From NCBI GenBank assembly GCA_010094025.1, contig ML991885.1, positions 1 to 52,278 of the forward strand: a DNA stretch of 52,278 nt. Direction: 5' to 3'. The stretch is from Viridothelium virens. Lineage: Eukaryota > Ascomycota > Dothideomycetes > Trypetheliales > Trypetheliaceae. Of this stretch, positions 34,161 to 43,700 are shown one piece after another (positions within the stretch are counted from its first letter, which is position 1; each line of letters starts with the position of its first letter). The notes beneath the pieces are model-generated. The model was not told the origin of the DNA. It ran no database searches and saw nothing but the letters and a program-made list of their open reading frames with translations. Position numbers and translations under genes: made by a program.

Positions 34161-34922
34161 ATGCGCCTCTTTCTGGTCTTGACATCGTGTCTGGGAGCAT
34201 TCGCGTCCTCTGGAAGCATCGTAGCTACGGTTGGCTCGACTGTTTCTGTCTCTGTCCAGACCATAGTCTCTTACACATCCTTCAATATTAGTCCATACAA
34301 CACTACAACGTACGCCTCATTTGTCTCGTCTGATGCTACAGCAACGACTTTCGCCTTTCAACGAGAGTGCTACACCGGTATAGCCGCGTTTCCGACATTT
34401 CCAATCTGCTACGGCTTCACCACCAGTCCGAAGACCCTTATCCTCGGTTCTACCTCTGTCGCTTTCTTATCGACCGTGCCGCTGTCCAACAACCAAGGTA
34501 TGAGCGAAAGCTCTAGCACCTGGCTTTTCTCCGAAGGCTGTTCTGCGAACGGTGGAACGGAGATGATTTGCACAGTGGAGCAGACGGGACCGAGTTATCT
34601 CATGTCGAACCCCTGGCCGACGGGCCTGGAGCGCAGTGCTCTGACATACACGGGCACCTCGACCGAGTTTCCTGCACCAACAACAACACCAGGCGTGACG
34701 CGAAGGCCGACGGGAAGTGGAATCACAGGTCAGACTAGCACTTTTACCGTGCCGGGTAACGATATGAGGAAGCAGTTCATTGTCGTGACTGCGGGATTGG
34801 AAAAAGATACGTCAACGACCAGCGGAGCAGGAGTCTGCGCATATCTGGCCCTAAGTGGTGCATGGCCTGTTACTATATACCTTGTGTTAATGTCCTTGAG
34901 CAGCCCGTTACTTTTTGGTTGA
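34161..34922 (+). CDS. Putative GPI-anchored cell-surface protein (253 aa)
   Basis: An intronless frame from ATG 34161. A clear signal peptide (MRLFLVLTSCLGAFASSGS) is followed by a Ser/Thr-rich, N-glycosylation-rich ectodomain with a few cysteines. The C-terminus is hydrophobic (TIYLVLMSLSSPLLFG) after a short Ser/Gly-rich spacer, as expected for GPI attachment. No enzymatic motif is visible. It is probably a cell-wall or plasma-membrane surface protein. Family unknown. Confidence 0.6.
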   Translation: MRLFLVLTSCLGAFASSGSIVATVGSTVSVSVQTIVSYTSFNISPYNTTTYASFVSSDATATTFAFQRECYTGIAAFPTFPICYGFTTSPKTLILGSTSVAFLSTVPLSNNQGMSESSSTWLFSEGCSANGGTEMICTVEQTGPSYLMSNPWPTGLERSALTYTGTSTEFPAPTTTPGVTRRPTGSGITGQTSTFTVPGNDMRKQFIVVTAGLEKDTSTTSGAGVCAYLALSGAWPVTIYLVLMSLSSPLLFG

Positions 34923-35416
34923 CAGGATTGCTGTTTATCGACCAACTCGATCACGGACTTCTCTCAGACAATCTCTCTCTCGATTACCATGGTCTTCCTA
35001 TGCGGATGCACCATATGCAAATATGCCTACGCTACACGATAGGATGGCTTCTTGGAGTCGGCGGGCTAGGTGGTCGACTGTAGCTCATCGGCTTGGACGG
35101 ACTACCATGTCGATCCACTTCTCCGTTCATCAAACCATATGCTCAGGCCCAGCCAAGTCGTATGCCACATGTGGCACAAGCGGCTCATGGGGCAGCCCGA
35201 TTCCAGTCCCATGTCGTACTCCTTCAACCTGTCTTTCTATCGCAGGCAGTCCATGTAGGGGAGCTGGTGCTAGTGCAGGGGAAACGGCATGCATCTTGAC
35301 TCAGTGAAGACGTTCTTGTCAAAAGCGCTGCTACTCTATAGACCTTTTAAGTCGTGCTTTGAATTGCTCCCGAATCTATTCTGTGGAAGTCATGATAACA
35401 ACGTCTTTATCCTTTC
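34923..35416. other. Intergenic, possible decayed coding
   Basis: Several overlapping short frames on the plus strand (35093-35307) have codon-like composition but no continuous gene. A stretch reading SQAVHVGELVLVQG hints at a degraded hotdog-type thioesterase; this is speculative. Confidence 0.25.
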
Positions 35417-36893
35417 ATGGTTCAAGGCTCAACCAAGTCCTACAATCTTGATACGGGTATCTTGACCGGCGATGCCCAGCAACAACATACACAGAACAGC
35501 AGCTCCGAGGCTCCAGCTCCTGAATTGGGGGTCTCCCTGCCATCAGTTGACACTGGAAAGGAAGCATGGCTTTTCTTGACTGCTTGCTGGGGCGTTGAGG
35601 CTGTAACATTCGGTATGTCTTATCCCTAGCGCGTCTATATCTGTCTTCAAGCTGACCTTGGCGCAACTAGGCTTCGGCTTCTCGTTTGGCTTCTTCTAGG
35701 ACTATTACAGCAATCATGATCCGTTTGCGGGCTCGGGCCATATCGCTGCCGTCGGAACCACAACGTCGATGAGAAGGTCCTGGTGAATCGCATCATTTTA
35801 TGTGCTCTTGCCGAGACGTCAGGGTATAATGTACTTAGGAACATCCTTTATCGATGTGATCTGGCGCCTCTATCCTCGTCCAGCCCGTTGGCTCACGCTT
35901 GCAGGAGACTTTTTGGCTTCTTTGGCTGTGGCAATGAGCCCTTTCAGCAACAGCGTGCCCCAACTTATCAGAACACAGGGCATTGTCTTCCTAATTGGTA
36001 CTTGTGTCGCTTACTGCTCTTGTATATTGTTTATTGACGAGTGGGCTATCCGCCGGAGAGGCATGGCTTACGGCATAGTGTGGAGCGCCGCAGGAGTTGG
36101 CGATGCCGTTTTTCCTCTGATCCTCGAGGCATCCCCCAAGAATCTTGGGTTTTAGACAGCTACGCGAACTTGTGCTGGCATCCTCTTTGCATGCTCGGCC
36201 CCCTTGACCTTCTTTGTGAAGCCCAGGCTACCTTGTCTGGCCAATCCTCACCAGAAGCCGATCAACATGCGGTTCGTATCGTCGAAATTTCTTGGCCTGC
36301 ATCGGCTGGTGAATGTTGTTTATGCGACTGAAGACTTTTTTCCAGCCATCTATCTACCAGTTTACGCCTGTACGAACTTCGAAACTTCGTCTTATTTGGC
36401 AGCCTTTACGGCCATGCTGATAAATATATCTGCGACGATTTGTCTTGTGGTCATGGGTTCACTAGGTGACAAGCTTCCTGTCACAACGTATATGATTATC
36501 TCCGCGGCGGGCATTACTGCCTTTGTCATCGTGATCTGAAGACTCGCAGCGTCATTGCCTGTCTTGTACAAGTTCTGCGTCATGTACGGCATAGTTGCGG
36601 GGTCCTGGGCATCGATATGGTCGGGAATCATGAGAGAGATCTCCTGAAGAGGCGCGAGCGAAGGACGCGGCCATGCTAACCCAGTGATGGTGCGCGGCAA
36701 TCTTCGCGGAGGAAAAGGAGTTCGCAAACTTGTCTCCGAGCCCCTGGATGGCTCACTCATCAAGGTTATGCCGTGGCAAGAGCAAGTCATGGGAGGGTAC
36801 GGAAGTGGATCTGGCATTCTGATCTTGTATACGGGCCTCACGGGTCTTTCGAGTGGAATGAATTTCCTATGGAAGCGCCTGGATTTGCTATGA
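35417..36893 (+). pseudogene. Decayed monocarboxylate-type MFS transporter
   Basis: Reading the plus strand with one 59-nt intron (about 35612-35670) gives the order of a fungal MCT/MCH-like transporter: GKEAWLFLTACWGVEAVTFGFGFSFGFF-stop-DYYS, then GIMYLGTSF, WAIRRRGMAYGIVWSAAGVGDAVFPL, SYLAAFTAMLINISATICLVVMGSLGD and YGIVAGSWASIWSG. Stops interrupt it at 35697-35699 (TAG where the family has Gln before the Asp-Tyr-Tyr), 36153-36155, 36537-36539 and 36645-36647. The region between 35750 and 35830 needs a second intron or is frameshifted. The gene is dead. Several stops could result from C-to-T changes (CAG to TAG, CGA to TGA), as repeat-induced point mutation produces, but too few sites are visible to prove it. 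Confidence 0.75.
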
Positions 36894-38869
36894 GCAGCCA
36901 TGGCTCTGGGGATTTCTGAGTACTGTTCGACTCGGAGTTATACAATTGATGCAAGCTTTCATTCAGACGCCGAAGTAAGCTTGGCCAATCGTGGACGGCT
37001 CTTCTTTCCGTTCCTACCTATTCGAACAAAGAAAAGTCAATGAGCAGCCTGCAAAATTCATGCGACACTCAAGGCAGACTTCTGTCAGATCTACCTTTTC
37101 TTTAGCAATAGCGACCTCCCACTGATCCCCACGTGACTTCATGGAGAGTCGTGTGATAACCTAAAATTTCAGACTTTAACGCTACCAGCACTGCGTACGA
37201 ACACTGGACGAAGGCCGAAGAGATACGAATTATCTATGCACATGCATTTATTATTGAATTCCATTCGTGAGTTGTTCATACCTGGTGCATACAGAATCAT
37301 ACTTGAGACCACTGGTATGATCCAGCGCCTCTGGGTTAGGAAGTGTAGCGCAATCACGTTACGATCTGCTTGTCAATCTCGCCGAGCTTTTATTTTGGTT
37401 GCCAACCTATCGGCGATCCCCCTGATATTGAGAATAGTCGAGAGCATGCCATTTTTCCTAATATGAGGCGCAAATAAGAGTTTGGATGACGCAATTCGGA
37501 GGCTTTCAGAGTCACTTCTTAGCACCATTGAAAATACTCCTAGCATGCCGAACTTACCGGCCCGGTCCATTCACTGCAGCGAATACAACAGATTTGCTAA
37601 TGCCAATATTACTAGTCCCTTTTGCATCAGGACGGACGTCTTAGAATACCGGAGTTACATTTCTTTTGCGATCACGCTAGCTCGTGAGGGTTGCGATACT
37701 ACGAGCTTCATGTTTCGGAGCAAGAAATGGATTCCAAATCTTTCTAAATTTTGTCTAATATCGAACTCCACTTTGCCTCCAATGCTGGCAGAGATTGATG
37801 AGGTGGTGAAAGCTTGTGGCTTGATCCATGGAGTTGAGATTCTGCACCCATCTTACATCCAGGCCTCACACAATCACGGGATTGAACTGACTGAGCACGT
37901 ACGATGCGCTAATGATTGACGACTTATATACCGTCCTTGGCGCCTTATCTAGCAAATTGGGGATTCTGAACGCAATGAATACGTTGTTGTAGTATCAGAA
38001 GGCGTTTCCGAAGAAAGTTTCAACGGTACCACACCTACAGATGCTGTCCATAAGTAAGACGAAGATCTTCATACTAATAGATGTCTGTGTGTAAACAGCT
38101 TTTCCTTGTGTCGATCTACCCTCAATTGCAGATGCGCTGTCGATCGCGCTTCGGATGCGTATGATACTACTTGATGGTGTGCCTTTCTAAGTGTCGCTGT
38201 TGTCGTTGATAATGACAATTACTGTGACTTATTCCTGTCAGCTCACACGGCTTGAGTATGTTACTAGTGCACAGTATGAGGCATTTTTAGCACTCCCAGA
38301 TGTCAACAATTGCAACTTCAAGCCGCGACTCTGAGGTTGGTCTGAGAAAGGCTGTACTAGCCGCGATCGTGCACGACTGCTAATCTAACATCAAAAGCAA
38401 GCAATATGAAGACGTGATTGAAGCTTGTATGTCGATATGTATGCTAACAGAGCTTCTAGGGCCTCCACGTCCTGAGCTGTTGCATACATAATTGGATATA
38501 CGCTTGTTCTAGCGTGTCAAGACCACAGCTTTACCTTCTCATCACATTAAATAGTCGCATGCTTAGCGGTAGCTAGAGCGCTGAGGACGCGTTTACGCCG
38601 AAGAGGTCGAAGCCGATATTAGGTAAAAAACTGCTTCTTGCCAATCGTCGCAATTGCCAGCAACGATGATGTGCAGTATGCATGTTTGAACAAGCCTTTA
38701 ATTCTGAGGCTGGAGAAGATAATCGACCGTGTATAAATAGGAGCTCCCCAGCCAGTATCGTACTCATCGCTCAGTCAATCATCGTGGTTAAGGATCCGAT
38801 CAATATCAAATCTTAATAATCTACAATCTCTAGAATACTCCTCAAATCCTTCGAGATACAGCAGCGACC
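36894..38869. other. Gene-poor stretch with unassigned frame
   Basis: A 145-codon plus-strand frame (37482-37919) lacks an ATG at its start and resembles nothing I know. From 37920 to 38600 the sequence is AT-rich with dense stops. It may be decayed DNA next to the MFS pseudogene. A TATA-like GTATAAATAG lies at 38731-38740, upstream of the next gene. Confidence 0.4.
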
Positions 38870-39596
38870 ATGCGCGCCTATTGTCATTCTTGCTTCGCTG
38901 GTTACTGGCGCTTTCGCCAGCCCAATTGAGGCGCGCGCCCCAGGCGTCCAGATTACGGACAATGTACGATATCAACTTTTGCGCATGAAATATCGCATCT
39001 CTAACAAACCCAGTTCGATAACCTCCAGACGAGTCAGGTAGCGCCTCAACTGTTTCCCGTTGGCACCTACAACGGCATCGCATACGGAGGTGTCGTAGTT
39101 CTGGTGAGACAAGCCTCATGGAGAGCTCATGGGCGAGTGATAGCTAATCGTTAAGTTCTAGGACCCACTAGCCGTTGCAAGCGTGGTTCCTCACTCAAGG
39201 CCTAATCAAATTGGTGCCGCTGGTCCGATCGACTTACTCCAGCTTGGGTCCATAACCCTCAACACCTATGCTACACTGAAGCGTGGTACGGGAACCACAT
39301 CCTTCGACCTCAAGAGCTTCTGGTGGGGCCTCGGAACCGATACTGGTAGCACCGCCGGCCTTGCTCAAGGCGGCACCATCTCCGTCACGGGTACCTACGT
39401 GAACGGTAGCGAGGTTCCTGTAGCCAGCTACTCCTTCGCGCCCGAGGGTACTCTCAACCAACCACTCATCTTCGCTACTTTACCAAATACATTCACCGAT
39501 TTGGCCGAGGTTGATATTGGTGTTGCCACTAGTGAGCCGCTCACCGAGAGAACCTACATTGCTCTTGATGATGTCACGCATGTCAACCACTCCTAG
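38870..39596 (+). CDS. Small secreted beta-sandwich-like protein, frameshifted start
   Basis: Exons 38880-38963, 39014-39103 and 39162-39596 join in phase (GTACGA...CAG; GTGAGA...TAG) and encode about 202 residues. The hydrophobic leader IVILASLVTGAFA is followed by SPIEARAP, then FDNL...PVGTYNGIAYGGVVV, and a domain containing SFDLKSFWWG and RTYIALDDVTH. This pattern fits a common family of small fungal secreted proteins with an FDDL...GYxGL motif. The only plausible ATG (38870-38872) is one base out of phase with the leader, and no in-frame ATG exists before the upstream stop at 38811-38813. Either the gene is broken by one base, an assembly error is present, or the start lies in an unseen exon. 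Function unknown. Confidence 0.6.
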
Positions 39597-40723
39597 AGAC
39601 TTGCCGATATGGAGAAGGGTTTCTCTTGGAATATGAAGCGTGCGTAAAGGTACAGGGGCGATTAGCCGAGTGAGCAAAGAGATACAAAGCTGAAGTTTTC
39701 CATATTCGCTCGTTATGTACAGACTGATCCTTTAAACGACTTTCTTTCAGTAGTTTCGAATTTACAACTTTTGTTAGGACTGGTACTGACTGACTGACTG
39801 ACTGACTGACTGACTGATTGATTGATTGATTCCGAAGCTTCTCTAGGCCTAGTGTTCCGGCCCATGAGAATTCCACCCCCACGGATGTGAAGACAAATTC
39901 AGATGGAAAGTGCGCGGAAAGCCGTTCTTGCAGGCCTCTTTCCGATGAATACAGTCATTATCTTTTTTGATACCGCCCGTATTAGTCTCAGTTTAGCTTC
40001 TCTGTGAGATTTCCTACAGCCTAGCTTGGCGTTTGTTATGTCATGACTTACACCTTACCGTAGTTGAATACTAGAATCAGTGAGATAGAAGAGTGGAAGG
40101 GGGCAGATTTGATACTTTTATCACACGCGGTGTTTCGTGTCAAAATTGTTCATTCTTAGCTTGGCATGCGGTGAATATTAGTATAGAGTGTCCTTTGTTT
40201 TGTGACTCCCACGGATCACCCTCGCAAAAGTAGAAGGCCCGACACCAGCAACGCCTTTCCCTAGAGGGAATGTATAGCATTTAGCTGACTTCTGGTACCA
40301 CCGAAACATGGAGTTGAAAGCTTCTGAAAGCTTCGCGCTGCTCAACTTATCGATGCAACAAACGTCCACCTAAAACTTTGGGAGAATATCTTTGACTTGT
40401 CCATTTCAATGACCATCAAGTGACATGAGCTGGAGTTATTCAACGAAACTGCGTGCTGCTTTCCACTGATAGTGTGTGAGAGAAGGCAATCCTATCGCAT
40501 GAATATGAGTGAGAGTCGTGAGTTTCCACGTGTATATAGATCTTCATCTTCATAGTCAAATCTACAAGCTTTCACCCCTTTTCATTGTCACCATCCACAC
40601 TACCTCCAGCATCGCTCAATTTGTTCCCATAAACCATTTGAAGCCCATCTTCTAGATCAAATGTGTTACGAAATATCTTAATCGTCCTGCTGCCATCCGA
40701 ATAGCGAGGAAAGGACCATCTTA
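39597..40723. other. Intergenic with microsatellite
   Basis: No gene is supported. It contains the TGAC/TGAT repeat at 39787-39832 and the 3' flank of the large minus-strand gene. Confidence 0.45.
39787..39832 (+). repeat. (CTGA)n / (TTGA)n microsatellite
   Basis: About seven CTGA-type units pass directly into four TTGA-type units. The flank downstream (GGCCTAG, then GGCCCATGAG) resembles the flank of the second GATT repeat at 51931-51954. Confidence 0.9.
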
Positions 40724-43700
40724 TCAGCCCAAATAGCCTACGAGAGTAGCGGTAAGCATGACAATAATGAAACCCATCAGATTTAATGGCAAGGACATCT
40801 CCTCTCTTGCCAGCGGACCAGGACAGGGCAGGTGCCGTTCCCCTTTGGGAAATTTTCCGAATGCAACGCCCCCTTCTGGCATAAGGAGGTCTTGAGGGGG
40901 GTGACTGATGCCTTCTTTCCGGAACTTGCTAGGCTTCCGTAGCTCCTGGATACGGACGCAGGCGCGACCTGGCCGGCAGGGTTCGAAAAGCGTTGAATCT
41001 TCGTCGCAGTGCCATCGGAGTTTGCTGGCCTTCAGCTTAGTATAATGATCGTCCATGCTGAGCTTTCGAAGACAAGGCATGCTTGCCATCAGAAGCCCTC
41101 TGAGCGGCGGGACGATTCTCCAAGTAGGGCAGTCCGAGGACCTGTTTAAATCGGGCTCGATGACCTGCTCAAATCCCTTTCCGAAGAGAACCAACACAGT
41201 AGGATTCTTAGTGATTTCCCACCACGACCGATTATACTTGTGGTATTTATTCGCCTTTCTCTGCCTGTGGACCCCTGAGTCTAGGCTACGGATTTGTGCG
41301 TACTCCCATCCTCTGGGAGACGCGAAAGGCTTGGTTAGGTTCCATGACGAAAGCCTGTGATCTTCGGCGGCCGGTTTCCTAACACCAAATATGGAGAGAA
41401 TTATATGGACTACATGGTGGAATCGAATCTTCTTTTCCCCGTCTTCCCACAATACCTCGTTGCGACATGCATCTAGTGCAGCGTGCGCTGCCGCCCCCCC
41501 GTCGCCAGTAGCTGCGGCATATTGAAGCCTGGTTCTGATGTTGAGAGCAAGATCCAAGCTGCCCAGGAAATGATGAGTCATATCCAGCGCAACGCTGAGC
41601 TCCGACACAAGCCAAGCGCGTTGTGCTTCTGAATCGTACAACAAGAGAGGCTGCTGTGCTGCATCCCGGAATACCACAGGGTGACCCACCTGACTTGCCG
41701 GAACTCTGTCCCTCAGTCCTCTTCTCAGCTCGTAGCCGAAGGGTATGCCAAAATGAGTGCCGAATCTCAAAATCGTCGCTATTCCAGCGGAAACGTTGCC
41801 TCCGACGTTGACATTGCCCACAGTGGAAATAAGTAGCTCGGGCTTTGTAGTTGGAAGGCCTGAATCAAGGATAGTCCTGGAGTGGAACTCTCCAGTGCCT
41901 ATCAATACCTTCGCATGAGGCCAGCAGCCAAGGAATGCCCGACTATTCAAGAGGACATCGAGATCTTTAGTTTGGTACCAGGAGTCAGAGTTCGCCATGT
42001 CATTCATGAATCTTGAGCGTTCATTGTCATCGTCAGGGTCCGCCTGGTGAGTCTTGGTCTCGGCGAAGTGCCACTGGATCGCTTTTTCCAATTTCTGCGT
42101 CGGGACCAACACCGAAAAGTCCCGGGGATCTGGTCTGATGTGGCTGCGAAAGACAATTCCTTGATCATTGTACTCGATTGGTAAATGAACTCCTGCGAGA
42201 TGCATCATGAGGGGGACCGGGATCTCGAGTCCCAGGCCGGTGTCTCGTGGTGAGATGGGAAATCCGCATGTCAGAGTGCTTTCTCGAAGTAGAGGGATCC
42301 AGCAGTTGCCTGGCAAGCCAGCCTTGTAAGACACAGCGCGTGGGCCGAGTAAAGTGAGCTCAAGCAGGGGGGAGGTCTCAGTCGGCGTTAGTGACTCTGG
42401 CGTTCGCGTCAAGTTCGCATATGAGCTGGTCATGCTGCCTCCTTGAGGCTTCCGGAAAGTCGCAGCAAGCCACGCAAGCTGCTCTAGCGTCTCTACTATA
42501 TTAGAACGTGACCCGGTGATTTCCACGCTGGCTGACTCTGGTCGTTCAAGCTCGTCGATAGCGGGCTCAAGTTGTAGCTTTAAGCGGTGTTTGTCCGAGA
42601 AATCCACATCTGGAGGCTTGTTAGTCCTTGTTGCACTGCTTAAAATTGTCAGAGTATAGGCGGGTGGGCAATACTCCAGGCTTACCACAGAACATCTTCG
42701 TGATGGCCTGACGGAATGCGCGCATCATGTCATCCCCTGTCTTAGGCCACGTCTGCCGTAGGTATTCAGCGCAGGAAGCAGCCTGAGCATGCTTAGAGTT
42801 CCCCGTAAATGTAACAATTTGGGCAATGTTATGCAGGTCCTCGACTTCTGTTTTGCAGCAAGCAAGTAATTCCCATCTCGCATAACAGTTAACGGTCATA
42901 ACGTCAGAATCCAGATGAAACAGATCCAAGCTATCCACAGTAGTGCGGACGAGTTGCCTGGTGTCGGGAAAGGCAAACAGGCAGATATCTTCCTGAAGCC
43001 GTTGAAAAGGTTTGGTCGATCTTATGAAGTTTTTCACGGCTTCAATATTGTCGATAGCTGTTTCGTCTCCTTCCTCAACTTCTGCGTCATCTTCGTCGAA
43101 ACCAAAATCGCCTACATCATCAATGTCATCGGCTTCGATGTCGTCGGCTTCGATAGGAGAGCTGGTGGTGTCGGCGATATATCGGTTCGAGATCTCTGTG
43201 CGAATCGATTCTGTCTCCATCAGCTGTGCTAACTTGGGACTTTTCTCTGTGTTGACAAGGGGGATCATGTTTGTTACGAGGTTGCTGATTATTGCCGCTC
43301 GTTTCTGTATCTGTGAGGAGGTCAGATGCAGAGCCTCAGTGTGATTTCGGTTTTCCTGGGCATACCAGGTTTGCAAACTCGTTCTCAAGCTTAGTCTTTA
43401 CCTCTCTGCGGAGCCTTGATGCATGGAGACGCAACAGCCTTGTAAAATGGCTGCGGAAGGTAGCAATTCCGGCGCGAGCCACACTAGGGTTGAAAAGAGG
43501 CTTCATCACCGGATCTTCGAGAAGTAGAGATGCGATGGCCTCCTCCATGTTCGTGAAGCCATCGCCAACTGCAGTAGCCGGGAAGCTCATCGGTTGATTC
43601 CCACGGTTGAAAGCTGCGGCAAAGACTAGAATTCCATGCCGCGAGGCGCACTGGATGGCCTCACGAACCTTTCCCTTGTCCATTCCTAAGAAGAATGACA

